A stretch of DNA of 64,000 nucleotides from Capsulimonas corticalis (GTDB taxonomy: Bacteria; Armatimonadota; Armatimonadia; Armatimonadales; Capsulimonadaceae), in assembly GCF_003574315.2 (NCBI RefSeq), contig NZ_AP025739.1, positions 2,046,001 through 2,110,000 on the forward strand, written 5' to 3'. Below, in pieces: positions 1-7,462 of this stretch. Under the pieces are notes generated by a model that saw nothing but the letters and a program-made list of their open reading frames with translations, was not told the DNA's origin and made no database searches. Each line of letters starts with the position of its first letter. Within the stretch, counting starts at the first letter, position 1. The translations under genes and the position numbers were made by a program.

Positions 1-880
1 TCCGCCCAAGGCCAAAGTCATCCAGGTGGACCTTCGGGGCGAGCAGATCGGCCGCCGCCGCAAAGTCGACCTCGGCCTGGTGGGCGACGTCGGCGACACC
101 CTTCGCGCCCTCACGCCTCTGCTCCACGCCAAGACGGACCGCGCGCATCTGGATTCCGCTCTGGCGCACTACCAGAAAGCGCGCAAGGGCCTCGACGATC
201 TGGCGTCCGGCGAGCCCGGCCATAAGCCCATCCACCCACAGTTCGTCGCCAAAGCCATTGACGACGCCGCCGCGCCCGACGCCGTCTTCACCTGCGATGT
301 CGGCACGCCCACGGTCTGGGCGGCGCGCTATCTCACGATGAACGGCCAGCGGCGCCTGATTGGCTCGTTCGTCCACGGCTCCATGGCGGGTGCGCTCCCG
401 CAAGCCATCGGCGCGCAGTACGCCGCGCCGGGGCGCCAAATTATCACTCTCTCCGGCGACGGCGGCTTCGCCATGCTAATGGGCGACCTGCTTTCCCTGC
501 GCCAGTTAAATTTGCCGATCAAAATTGTCGTCTTCAACAACGGCGCCCTCGCCTTTGTCGAACTGGAAATGAAAGCCGCCGGCATCCTCGACTTCGGCAC
601 GGACCTGAGCAACCCCGACTTCGCCAAAATGGCCGAAGCCATCGGCATCCGAGGCTTCCGCGCCGAATCCCCCGAACAAGTCCGCCCCATGCTCGCCGAA
701 GCCCTCGCCCACAACGGCCCCGCGCTGGTGGACGTGGTCGTGAACCGCCAGGAACTCTCCATGCCGCCGTCGCTCCAGGCGGAGCAGGTCAAAGGGTTCA
801 GCGTGTATATGGCGAAGGCGATTATGAATGGGCGAGGGGATGAGATCCTGGATCTGGCGAAGTCGAATTTGCTGCGATAG
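1..880 (+). CDS. poxB: Pyruvate oxidase / quinone-dependent pyruvate dehydrogenase, 3' part
   Basis: This is the C-terminal part of a thiamine-diphosphate enzyme that oxidatively decarboxylates pyruvate to acetate and CO2 and passes electrons to FAD and membrane quinone. The frame is open from base 2, so the gene begins before the window. The text follows E. coli PoxB closely: the central-domain VDLGLVGD stretch, then the ThDP-binding domain with TCDVGTPTVWAARYL, the GDGGFAMLMGD segment (ThDP/Mg motif beginning GDG and closing with NN in VFNNG), and an ending GRGDEILDLAKSNLLR that matches the membrane-activated PoxB tail. The gene ends just before a strong hairpin shared with the convergent fetB gene. 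The family assignment is secure; the start and the substrate-binding N-terminal domain cannot be seen. Confidence 0.93.
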   Translation, partial: PPKAKVIQVDLRGEQIGRRRKVDLGLVGDVGDTLRALTPLLHAKTDRAHLDSALAHYQKARKGLDDLASGEPGHKPIHPQFVAKAIDDAAAPDAVFTCDVGTPTVWAARYLTMNGQRRLIGSFVHGSMAGALPQAIGAQYAAPGRQIITLSGDGGFAMLMGDLLSLRQLNLPIKIVVFNNGALAFVELEMKAAGILDFGTDLSNPDFAKMAEAIGIRGFRAESPEQVRPMLAEALAHNGPALVDVVVNRQELSMPPSLQAEQVKGFSVYMAKAIMNGRGDEILDLAKSNLLR

Positions 881-896
881 GTGTGTGGCTGGGATT

Positions 897-932
897 AAGA
901 GTCGCTGGCGGTTGAAACCGCCAGCGACTCTT
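897..932. terminator. Perfect 17-bp hairpin between convergent poxB and fetB
   Basis: Arms AAGAGTCGCTGGCGGTT and its exact complement are separated by two bases. The hairpin lies 17 bases after the poxB stop and 14 bases before the fetB stop, so it probably serves as a bidirectional terminator. There is no long T-run on either side, so termination efficiency is uncertain. Confidence 0.75.
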
Positions 933-945
933 ATGCTGCGAATTC

Positions 946-1743
946 TCACGACCGCAAAATCTTCCTCTCCTCCAACTGCTGCGCCGCATTAAACAATCTT
1001 CGATACGCCAGCAGCGTAATCATCATACACCCCAGCGCGGTGGCGGCGGCGAGCATGAACATGACGACGATTTGATACTTGACAGCTTCGAGCGGGTCGG
1101 AGCCGGCGAGGATTTGGCCGGTCATCATGCCGGGGAGAGAGACGATGCCGACGACGACCATGCTGTTGATGGTGGGGATCATGCCTCGGCGGACGGCGTC
1201 GGCGAGCGGGCCGCGTGCGGCTTCCCAGGCGGAGGCGCCGTGGGCGAGCTCCATTTCGATGGTGTCGCGGTGGTCGGTGAGATCTCCGAGCAATTGATCG
1301 AGGGCGATCGAGACGCCGGTCAGGCTATTTCCCAGGATCATGCCGAGGAGGGGGATGACGTATTGGGGCCGGTACCAGGGGTGAATCTGGATGATGACGC
1401 CCGTCACGATGAAGCCGGTGATGATGCTGCTGGCGGTGAGCGTCAGGAAGGCGTCGAGCTGGACGCGGGCGTAGCGGCGTTTGGCGCGGCTGACGGAGGC
1501 GTGCGCGGCGAACCCGACCATAATCGCGATCAGGAGAAAGACCAGAACGGGGTGGTGGACCGCGAAGACGTATTTCAGGATGTAGCCGACGAGGAACAGC
1601 TGCGCGATGGTGCGCAGCGCGGCGACGGCGAGCTGCTTTTCGAGTTTCAAGCCGAAGAAAATGCTGACGAGGGCGCTGAACGCGACCAGCAAGGTGGCGA
1701 TGAGGATCTGCGCGAGCGTGAGGTGCTGGATACTGTCCGTCAT
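946..1743 (-). CDS. fetB: FetB/YbbM-family ABC transporter permease
   Basis: This is the permease half of a FetAB-type ABC exporter, a family linked in E. coli to iron efflux under oxidative stress. The 265-aa protein has about seven hydrophobic segments and the family block PLLGMILGNSLTGVSIALDQL, followed by GMMTGQILAGSDPLEA in the last third. I place the start at the ATG at 1743, inside an ATGA overlap with the stop of the upstream ATPase gene; a longer reading would begin inside that gene. The overlap implies translational coupling of the two subunits. Substrate specificity (iron or another metal) is known only by family, not shown by the sequence. Confidence 0.87.
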   Translation of the reverse strand: MTDSIQHLTLAQILIATLLVAFSALVSIFFGLKLEKQLAVAALRTIAQLFLVGYILKYVFAVHHPVLVFLLIAIMVGFAAHASVSRAKRRYARVQLDAFLTLTASSIITGFIVTGVIIQIHPWYRPQYVIPLLGMILGNSLTGVSIALDQLLGDLTDHRDTIEMELAHGASAWEAARGPLADAVRRGMIPTINSMVVVGIVSLPGMMTGQILAGSDPLEAVKYQIVVMFMLAAATALGCMMITLLAYRRLFNAAQQLEERKILRS

Positions 1744-2414
1744 ACCGTAGCCTCCGCGCGGGGCATGAGGAACTGCCGCGTGCACCATTCGGCCGCCAGT
1801 CGGGGATCGTGAGTGACCACCAGGGCGGCGAGGCCGTCGTCCTGCGCCAGGCGTCGGATCAGGCGCTCGACCAGTCCGACGGCGTCGGGATCGAGCGCGC
1901 TCGTCGGCTCATCCAGGCAGAGGACGGGCGGGTCCATAAGCAGCGCCCGGATCAGGCAGACGCGCTGCTGCTGTCCGATCGAAAGCGTTCGCGCGGCCTG
2001 CGTCAAACGGTCGGCGCCGACGGCCAGTTCCTCCATCAAATCACGCGCCCGCTGCTCCGGGTACGGCGTGGCGGCGGTTCGGTAGTGGAACGGCCGCCGC
2101 AGGTTTTCCTCGACGGTCAGGTCCAGCAGCGTCGGCCGCTGCGTCACCAGCGTCGCCTTGCGCCGGAACGCCGCCCAGCCCCACTCCTCCGGCGTGCGGC
2201 CCTGAAGCCGGATCGTCCCCGCAAGCGCCGGCTGGAGCGCCGTGACCGTCCGCAGCAGCGTCGTCTTGCCGCATCCTGACGGCCCGGTGATCGCCAGCAG
2301 TTCGCCGGGCGCCAGGTCCAGATGGAGATTGGTTTGCAGAGGAACATCGCCGGCGGCGATGGCGAGGCCTTGGATTTGCAGGAGGGCGTGAGTGGACTGC
2401 GTCGATGGAGGCAT
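1740..2414 (-). CDS. fetA: FetA/YbbL-family ABC transporter ATPase
   Basis: ATP-binding subunit of the FetAB-like exporter, 224 aa, the usual size for this family. Visible motifs in order are Walker A GPSGCGKTT, the Q-loop near VTQRPTLLDLTVEENL, the ABC signature LSIGQQQR, Walker B VLCLDEPTSALD and the switch histidine in VVTHD. It overlaps fetB by four bases (ATGA), so the two are one operon with the ATPase first. Upstream lies a palindromic repeat and then an IS3 element, so the native promoter must sit in the short stretch just before the gene or within that repeat. Confidence 0.88.
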   Translation of the reverse strand: MPPSTQSTHALLQIQGLAIAAGDVPLQTNLHLDLAPGELLAITGPSGCGKTTLLRTVTALQPALAGTIRLQGRTPEEWGWAAFRRKATLVTQRPTLLDLTVEENLRRPFHYRTAATPYPEQRARDLMEELAVGADRLTQAARTLSIGQQQRVCLIRALLMDPPVLCLDEPTSALDPDAVGLVERLIRRLAQDDGLAALVVTHDPRLAAEWCTRQFLMPRAEATV

Positions 2415-2439
2415 ATGGGATTGTACCTGAGGAGGGTAT

Positions 2440-2526
2440 GGCCCCGTTCATCCCTATTCCCCCGGCGCTTTAGCGCGCTTTCTCCTTTTTCCCAACAAGC
2501 TGCTTCGCAGGGGAAAAGGGGAGCCA
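2440..2526. repeat. Left arm of a long palindromic repeat, split by the IS element
   Basis: This segment is the near-complement of 3971-4060. Shared landmarks are CATCCCTATTCCCCCGGCGC, the CTTTTTCCCA block and the GAAAAGGGG block. The match continues across the IS3 insertion point: bases 3869-3889 pair with 3952-3970. Removing the IS and one copy of its 3-bp target duplication restores a roughly 280-bp inverted repeat with arms of about 108 bases and a loop of about 62. It is non-coding and resembles a MITE or large REP-type element. Confidence 0.8.
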
Positions 2527-2618
2527 TGAACTTGCCCTGGTAGGATAGACACCTCGAAAAGCCTAATCTTAACATTAGGAAGCCATCTTAATGAATGCTT
2601 GATGGCGCGAGGAGTTTT

Positions 2619-2903
2619 ATGACGAACCGTAAATCTTACACCGAAGAGTTCAAACGCGAGGCGATCCGCCTGGCCGAGGAGAAGGGCAATCTCAGCGGCG
2701 CAGCACGCGATTTGGGAATTGCCGAAAGCTTGATCGCCAAATGGAAGAAGAGCTTGGAGGTCCAGCCTGAGAATCCTTTCCCCGGCAAAGGTAATCCCTC
2801 CGATCCCGAACTCGCACAGCTCAAACGCGAAAACGCCCGCCTCAAAGAGGAGAATGAAATCCTAAAAAAAGCGGTCGGTATCTTCACGAACCGCCCGCAG
2901 TGA
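2619..2903 (+). CDS. IS3-family transposase OrfA (HTH_Tnp_1)
   Basis: DNA-binding subunit of the transposase. From the ATG at 2619 (MTNRKSYTEEFKREA) it is 94 aa, with an N-terminal helix-turn-helix (AARDLGIAESLIAKW) and a C-terminal leucine-zipper-like coiled coil (LAQLKRENARLKEENEILKK). Near the end the mRNA reads A-AAA-AAA-G (2864-2871) in the orfA frame, a canonical -1 slippery heptamer. Downstream the -1 frame is open into orfB, so a fused OrfAB transposase is expected. A further in-frame start lies at 2595, but it offers no family residues. Confidence 0.92.
   Translation: MTNRKSYTEEFKREAIRLAEEKGNLSGAARDLGIAESLIAKWKKSLEVQPENPFPGKGNPSDPELAQLKRENARLKEENEILKKAVGIFTNRPQ
2864..2871 (+). promoter_or_regulatory. 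Programmed -1 ribosomal frameshift site (A AAA AAA G)
   Basis: Seven A residues are read as A-AAA-AAA in the orfA frame and followed by G. The -1 frame is free of stops from here through the orfB start at 2900, as required for an OrfAB fusion in IS3-family elements. I did not identify a clear downstream stimulatory pseudoknot by eye. Confidence 0.8.
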
Positions 2904-3835
2904 GATACCGATTCATTCAAGACTATGCGGGACGATTTTCCGTGCAGATGCTCTGTGAGGTCATGGAGCTCAAAACCAGAAGCTATTACGCATGGCGCTC
3001 TGAGAAACGCGCCGTGCGTCGCCATGAAAAACAAGAGCGAGACTTGGCGTTGGTGGACCAGATCCAGAAAGTACACCAGCAAAGCTACGACAGAAGCTAT
3101 GGCAGCCCACGCATCCATTTAGAGCTGCGAGAGCAAGGGATTGCTTGTGGTCGCCATCGAGTGGCGCGCTTGATGCAGTCCCATCAGATTGTGGCGAAGA
3201 AGAGACGACGTTTCCGAGTGACAACCCAATCGGATCATGCGTTGCCCATCGCTCCCAATGTGCTGGATCGACAGTTCACGGTGGCGTCTCCCAATCAATG
3301 CTGGGTGGGCGACATCACGTATCTGTGGACGCGTGAAGGCTGGCTGTATTTGGCGGTCGTCCTGGACTTGTTCAGCCGCCGTGTGGTCGGCTGGTCGATG
3401 CAGGCGACGATGGAAACCCGCTTGGTCTGTGACGCTCTCGAAATGGCAATCCAGCGGTGCTGTCCGCAGGCGGGGCTTGTTTACCATAGCGATCGAGGTG
3501 GGCAATACGCCGGCCTCGTTTACCAAGACAAACTGAATTGCCACGGCATGGTGGCCAGCATGAGCCGTAAGGGCAACTGCTGGGACAATGCCGTGGCGGA
3601 GAGTTTTTTCTCGACGTTGAAGACCGAGATGCTGCCTGCGCAAGTATCTCGAATGCAGGTATTTCGTACTCGGCAGGTATTTCGTACTCGGGAGGAAGCG
3701 AAAGCTTGTGTGTTCGAGTATATTGAAGTCTGGTATAACCGCAAGCGTCGACATTCGACGCTTGGTTATATCAGCCCCGCTCAATTTGAACAGCGCCATT
3801 TTGAGCAACAGCAACAGCTCGCAAGAGCCGCTTAA
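2900..3835 (+). CDS. IS3-family transposase OrfB (rve integrase core)
   Basis: Catalytic part of the transposase, 311 aa if translated from its GTG at 2900 (GTGA overlap with orfA), or longer as an OrfAB frameshift product. It has an HTH_21-type N-terminal part followed by the DDE core: D138 in WVGDITY, D198 in YHSDRGGQY and E234 in WDNAVAESFF, with the DD(35)E spacing of the family. The last part contains an 18-bp tandem duplication (3657-3692) encoding QVFRTR twice, with a diverged third copy before it. The reading frame stays open, so the protein is probably still functional, but this insertion lies between the core and the terminal YNRKRRHSTLGY motif and could matter. Confidence 0.93.
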   Translation: MRYRFIQDYAGRFSVQMLCEVMELKTRSYYAWRSEKRAVRRHEKQERDLALVDQIQKVHQQSYDRSYGSPRIHLELREQGIACGRHRVARLMQSHQIVAKKRRRFRVTTQSDHALPIAPNVLDRQFTVASPNQCWVGDITYLWTREGWLYLAVVLDLFSRRVVGWSMQATMETRLVCDALEMAIQRCCPQAGLVYHSDRGGQYAGLVYQDKLNCHGMVASMSRKGNCWDNAVAESFFSTLKTEMLPAQVSRMQVFRTRQVFRTREEAKACVFEYIEVWYNRKRRHSTLGYISPAQFEQRHFEQQQQLARAA

Positions 3836-3868
3836 CGAAGTGTCTACAAAACCCGAGCAAGTCCACCA

Positions 3869-4060
3869 CTCATTAAGTTCCATTCACTCTCGACAAGAAT
3901 GTGTGAAGAGTGTTTTGGCGTTCGCAATATCAACTCCTCACGGTCATGTGACGAGTGAATGGACGGCAGTGACAAGCACCCCTTTTCCCCCGCGAAGCGG
4001 CTTGCTGGGAAAAAGGGGAAAAGCGCTTTAGCGCCGGGGGAATAGGGATGAATGGGGACC
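3869..4060. repeat. Remainder of the palindromic repeat: end of left arm, loop, right arm
   Basis: Bases 3869-3889 finish the left arm (CATTCACTC), 3890-3951 form the loop and 3952-4060 form the right arm. The right arm is the near-complement of 2440-2526 plus the left-arm remainder. There are no convincing coding frames. It lies between the IS element and the end of the dienelactone hydrolase gene, and on the minus strand it could also act as a terminator for that gene because of its stable stem. Confidence 0.78.
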
Positions 4061-4066
4061 CGCCCC

Positions 4067-4870
4067 CTAAGAAACCCCGTAAGTCCGCAGCCAGTCCCGC
4101 AAGCTTGTGAACCCGTCTTCGGCTTCGATCGGCTTATAACTTGGGCGGTAGTCCGCGTAAAAGGCGTGGCCGGCTTCGGGATAGACGTGGATCCGTGACG
4201 GGCCGCCGGCGTCTTTGAGAATCTCCTGAACGGCGCTGACTTGATCCTGCGGAATCCCGGCGTCTTGTCCGCCGTACAGGCCCAGGACAGGCGCCTTGAG
4301 GTGGGCGGCGACATCGATCGGCTGCTGGGGATGCAGCGGGTCGGTCTTGCTGGCGAGCCTGCCGTACCAGGCGACGCCGGCTTGGATTCGATCCGTGTGG
4401 GCGGCGTAGAGCCAGGTGAGGCGGCCGCCCCAGCAGAAGCCGGTCACGGCGAGGCGCGCGGGATCGGCCAGGCCGGATTGCGTGGCCCAATCGAAGGCGG
4501 CGTCGATATCGGAGAGCACCTGGGCGTCCGGGACTTTGGAGACGACTTCCGTGAAGATCTGCTGATGGTCGGCGAGCTGGCTGACATCGCCCTGCCGGCC
4601 AAAGAAGTCGGGCGCGATGGCGAGGTACCCGAGCTTTGCAAGCCGCCGCGCGACATCCTTGATATGCTCGTGGACGGAGAAGATCTCATGGATCACAACG
4701 ATGGTCGGGAGGCTTTGTCCGCCTTCGGGCGCGGCGTAATAGCCGTAGATCGCCCCGTCCGATGTGGGGATCTGAATATCTTCCGCGATCAGCCCTTCGG
4801 TGTCCGTGTGGATCGTGTTCGGGGCGATCGGCTGTACGGCCTGCGCGTATCCGTTGGCTGGTGACGCCAT
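4067..4870 (-). CDS. Dienelactone hydrolase family protein
   Basis: An alpha/beta hydrolase of the dienelactone hydrolase family, 267 aa. Members hydrolyse dienelactones or other small esters in the cytoplasm. The Cys-His-Asp triad is visible: C146 in GFCWGG, D203 in YGGQDAGIP and H235 in PEAGHAF. The conserved glutamate of the family is in VIHEIF (E62). No signal peptide is evident; the N-terminal 25 residues are not conserved. It lies 45 bases downstream of an 82-aa gene on the same strand, so the pair is probably one operon from the promoter at 5321-5349. The natural substrate cannot be deduced. Confidence 0.88.
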   Translation of the reverse strand: MASPANGYAQAVQPIAPNTIHTDTEGLIAEDIQIPTSDGAIYGYYAAPEGGQSLPTIVVIHEIFSVHEHIKDVARRLAKLGYLAIAPDFFGRQGDVSQLADHQQIFTEVVSKVPDAQVLSDIDAAFDWATQSGLADPARLAVTGFCWGGRLTWLYAAHTDRIQAGVAWYGRLASKTDPLHPQQPIDVAAHLKAPVLGLYGGQDAGIPQDQVSAVQEILKDAGGPSRIHVYPEAGHAFYADYRPSYKPIEAEDGFTSLRDWLRTYGVS

Positions 4871-4915
4871 GTTGGTCTTCCCTCTTCTTCGGTGTATTGC
4901 CGGGCCGCCGGACGG

Positions 4916-5164
4916 TCAGCGCCCTGGCGGAGTGTGTACGACATCCGCCAGCGGCTTTCCTTCCACCAGCCGGCGCAGATTGTCGGTATTCCAATCTTCA
5001 GTCTTAGGCTGGCTTCCGGCGCTGCGCGAAGGCGTGAAATAACTCCGCGACAGATCCCAAAACGATCGCCGGCGATTTGGAGCGCGATTGACGCGGGCGG
5101 AGGAGCAGCCGCAGATCGCTTGCTGAGTTTTGAGAGTATGGACGAACGCTGTTTTATCGATCAT
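4916..5164 (-). CDS. Small unknown protein, first gene of the dienelactone hydrolase operon
   Basis: An 82-aa frame (MIDKTAFVHTLKTQQAICGC...) with a strong ribosome-binding site, GGAGG six bases before the ATG at 5164, which argues that it is translated. It is basic in the middle and ends with DNLRRLVEGKPLADVVHT. It has no membrane segment and I recognise no domain; the CGC near residue 18 is the only cysteine cluster. The same frame extends upstream without a stop to 5467, but that part crosses the terminator and promoter described below, so I do not accept the longer form. Its function is unknown. Confidence 0.55.
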   Translation of the reverse strand: MIDKTAFVHTLKTQQAICGCSSARVNRAPNRRRSFWDLSRSYFTPSRSAGSQPKTEDWNTDNLRRLVEGKPLADVVHTPPGR

Positions 5165-5291
5165 TGTTTCCTCCTTCGCGTGAATGACGCCATCCGCGCC
5201 CCAATTGTTCGCGCCGCCCACATGAAAACGCAGCAAAGGCAGAGATCCCGCTGGGAATCCCTGCCTCAAGTCGTCTTGTGAGCGTTTTAAT

Positions 5292-5349
5292 ACCATTAAT
5301 GATATGGTGAAACTGTCTTTATTATGACCGAGCAGGCAAAGAGAGTCAA
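5292..5349 (-). promoter_or_regulatory. Promoter with operator-like palindrome before the 82-aa / dienelactone hydrolase operon
   Basis: On the minus strand TTGACT (5349-5344) and CATAAT (5326-5321) are separated by exactly 17 bases. Just downstream of the expected start lies an inverted repeat ACCAT-N7-ATGGT (5292-5308), placed where a repressor would block initiation or early elongation. The leader to the first ATG is about 150 bases. Confidence 0.65.
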
Positions 5350-5379
5350 GACTTCTCCCACAATTTCCATCCCGGCAAT

Positions 5380-5412
5380 AAAAAAAGCGGCTCACCCCTC
5401 GGGCGACCGCTT
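5380..5412 (-). terminator. Rho-independent terminator, minus strand
   Basis: On the minus strand the hairpin AAGCGG...CCGCTT with an inner GCCC/GGGT stem is followed by seven T residues. It lies upstream of the promoter of the 82-aa gene and downstream of the separate terminator of the PEP-CTERM gene, so it appears to end a short transcript that starts between about 5440 and 5620. Confidence 0.75.
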
Positions 5413-5450
5413 CGTATTCTCGCTTATCAGCGCGAACGTGAATATAGTAT
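5380..5450 (-). ncRNA. Candidate small RNA between two terminators (tentative)
   Basis: The stretch 5413-5621 is AT-rich and holds no conserved gene, yet it is bounded on the minus strand by a terminator on each side (5622-5658 and 5380-5412). A weak promoter-like TTGGCA (around 5465) stands before an AT-rich TATATT region. A transcript of about 60-80 bases ending at 5380 would contain a GATAAGCGAG loop region and the terminator stem. This is an inference from the spacing of terminators only; the boundary given is approximate. Confidence 0.3.
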
Positions 5451-5621
5451 TTCATATTTCTTGCCAAAATGCAATAGACAATCCATTGATCTTGAATTGA
5501 AGAGAATGACGTCTCAATAGGACTGATGAACGTGCAAACGTACGAAGATGCAATCGATTGATGTTAGTTTAGCTCGTTATCGACCAATCTTTATGTCTCT
5601 TAATTGTATCACAAAATAAAG

Positions 5622-5658
5622 AAAAAATCTCCCCTGCGCAGCGAGGCGGAGGGGAGAT
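5622..5658 (-). terminator. Rho-independent terminator of the PEP-CTERM gene
   Basis: On the minus strand a 9-bp stem ATCTCCCCT / AGGGGAGAT encloses a GC-rich loop and is followed by a run of six T residues. It sits 15 bases after the stop codon of the PEP-CTERM gene. Confidence 0.85.
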
Positions 5659-5673
5659 TGGGGAGTTCGGGCG

Positions 5674-7263
5674 TTATCGGGTGATGGCTTGCCGCCGACT
5701 CGCCGCCCACAGAAGAATGCTGAGGCTGGAGGCGAGGGTGAGGAAGATAACGCCGCCGCCGGGTTCCGGCACAGTCACATGGCTGCTGGCGAAGAGGCCG
5801 CGATAGACGCCCGCGCCGGTGTCCAGCGAGACGCTGAAGTAATTGTCCGGCGACATATTCGTGGTGAACTGGATTGCGCTGGGATCGCCGATGAAACTGG
5901 CGAACTTCAGGAAATCGAACTCATAAAGGCCGCTGTGGAAGCGGGATTGGAAGAAGCTCTGCGTGAATTGCAGGTCGATCACGCCGCCGGTATATGTGTA
6001 GCTGCCGTCGATATCGATCTGGTCGAAATCGTGGGGGCTGTTGATGACAAAACGAGTGACGCCGTTGTTTTCGATGTAATTACCCGTGATGTGGGTTGTT
6101 GTCGGATCGCCGGGCGCGAACGTCCCGCCGTCCTGCACGACCGACCCGTCGATTGTCCCGCCGCCGCCCAGGCCGCCCTTTTCCAGATAGAAAGTTCCGG
6201 AGCCGCTGCCCAGCGTAAGGCTCCCATTGATCTTGGTCTGCCCGCCTGTCTGAATCAGATCGCCGGTCACCACCACGCCGCCCCCGCTGTCCGTCGTGAT
6301 CGAGCCGTCGTTGTAGACGAGCCCGCTGGTCGAGCTGAGTGTGACCACGCCCCCCTGAGACGCCGCGATGGCGCCGTGATTGTTGAGATCGCCTCCGGCC
6401 AGCAGATCCACCGTTCCGTACTGCGACGCCGAGACCGACCCTGCGGATTCGTTGGTGATGGCGCCGCTCGCGTTCACGGATACCTTCGTGCCCTGGATAG
6501 CGCTGACGGTGTTTGTATTGACGAAGTTACCGGTCGCGCTGGCGTCGATCTCCGCGCCGAACGAAGCCGTCATGGCTCCATTATTTTTGAGATCCCCGAA
6601 TGATGAGAGCACCGTCGCGCCGCCAAACTTTGCGTTCACATCACCGTTATTCGTGATGTTCGCGGCGTAGACGAACGTGGTTCCCTGCTGCGTGCTCCCA
6701 AGCGCGGCGTCGTTGGTCAGCGAGCCGTTCAGCGATTCCATCGTGGTGACGCCGCCATACGTGCTGTCGATCGTCCCGGTATTATGGATATCCCCATTGA
6801 CCGCGACGATCAGCGAGTTCTGCTGATCGGCGCCATACGCCGCGCCGATGTGCCCGGCGTTGTCCAGTCCGCCCCCCGCATCGATCTCAAAGCTGCTGAC
6901 ATAATTGGAGGTGATATTGCCGCCCGATTGATTGGCGATCCCGCCATTGATGGCCAGCACGCCCATATTATTATCGGCGGTGATCAAGCCGTTGTTAGTC
7001 AGGGAATTGATTGTGTAATTCCCGCCATACTGGATCTGATCCGTAGCGAGATTGACAAACACATCCTCCGGCGCCTGTGTCCCATCTCCGGGAACGATTC
7101 CCCCGCTCCAGCTGCCGGGATCGCCCCAGCTCGCGGATCCACTCCCCGTCCACGTGGCCGACGGAGCCGCGTAGCTTCCCGTGGCGGCCGGCAGCAGCAG
7201 AACCGCCGCCAGCGCCGCGATCCGCCCGCGCGAGCGCAGAAATGAGACATCGATGTGCTTCAT
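5674..7263 (-). CDS. PEP-CTERM sorting domain surface protein, repeat-rich beta-helix type
   Basis: A 529-aa exported protein. It has an N-terminal signal peptide (hydrophobic IAALAAVLLLPAATGSYA), a central region of about 400 residues made of irregular G/N/T-rich repeats typical of beta-solenoid autotransporter-like passengers (INNG, LNNHGAI, ITTDSGGGVVV), and a C-terminal sorting tag: VPEPGG, a hydrophobic helix, then RR near the end. PEP-CTERM tags are processed by exosortase; no exosortase gene lies in this window. It likely ends up on the surface or in extracellular matrix. It is monocistronic with its own promoter and terminator. GGAGA eight bases before the ATG supports the start. Confidence 0.85.
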   Translation of the reverse strand: MKHIDVSFLRSRGRIAALAAVLLLPAATGSYAAPSATWTGSGSASWGDPGSWSGGIVPGDGTQAPEDVFVNLATDQIQYGGNYTINSLTNNGLITADNNMGVLAINGGIANQSGGNITSNYVSSFEIDAGGGLDNAGHIGAAYGADQQNSLIVAVNGDIHNTGTIDSTYGGVTTMESLNGSLTNDAALGSTQQGTTFVYAANITNNGDVNAKFGGATVLSSFGDLKNNGAMTASFGAEIDASATGNFVNTNTVSAIQGTKVSVNASGAITNESAGSVSASQYGTVDLLAGGDLNNHGAIAASQGGVVTLSSTSGLVYNDGSITTDSGGGVVVTGDLIQTGGQTKINGSLTLGSGSGTFYLEKGGLGGGGTIDGSVVQDGGTFAPGDPTTTHITGNYIENNGVTRFVINSPHDFDQIDIDGSYTYTGGVIDLQFTQSFFQSRFHSGLYEFDFLKFASFIGDPSAIQFTTNMSPDNYFSVSLDTGAGVYRGLFASSHVTVPEPGGGVIFLTLASSLSILLWAASRRQAITR

Positions 7264-7342
7264 GAAGAGGGTCTCCGAATGAACTTGAGAATGTAACCGC
7301 CCATCGGCGCGGCTCTAAGATGGTAATTCGCCCAGGCAGTTC

Positions 7343-7372
7343 ATTATAACATAGGTCCGGCGCGGAGACCAA
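7343..7372 (-). promoter_or_regulatory. Sigma70-type promoter of the PEP-CTERM gene
   Basis: On the minus strand TTGGTC (7372-7367), an 18-base spacer ending in the extended -10 dinucleotide TG, and TATAAT (7348-7343). It gives a leader of about 75 bases before the ATG at 7263. Confidence 0.65.
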
Positions 7373-7462
7373 TATCGAGTGTGGAAGATTACGCAACATC
7401 ATCCGGCCATTGCGCGAAACGCTCGCAGCGTGGTACTCTATCAGCAAGGTTGCCGGCTTATC

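Larger units (their letters stand above)
2527..3865 (+). mobile_element. Complete IS3-family insertion sequence with intact ends
   Basis: The element is 1339 bp. Its ends are imperfect inverted repeats of about 30 bp that begin TG and end CA and share the blocks ACTTGC and TAGACAC. It is flanked by a 3-bp direct repeat CCA (2524-2526 and 3866-3868), the target duplication expected for IS3-family elements. It carries orfA and orfB in the standard -1 arrangement, and all three DDE residues are present, so it may still be active. It sits inside a palindromic intergenic repeat. Confidence 0.93.

Noticed and set aside
2440-4060. Interpretation of the flanking inverted repeats as the ends of a composite transposon around the IS
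   Set aside because: The IS has its own terminal repeats and a 3-bp duplication that cuts the left arm unevenly; the palindrome existed before insertion.
5165-5467. N-terminal extension of the 82-aa protein to 183 aa
   Set aside because: The extension would be read across a rho-independent terminator and the promoter at 5321-5349, and the internal ATG has a far better ribosome-binding site.
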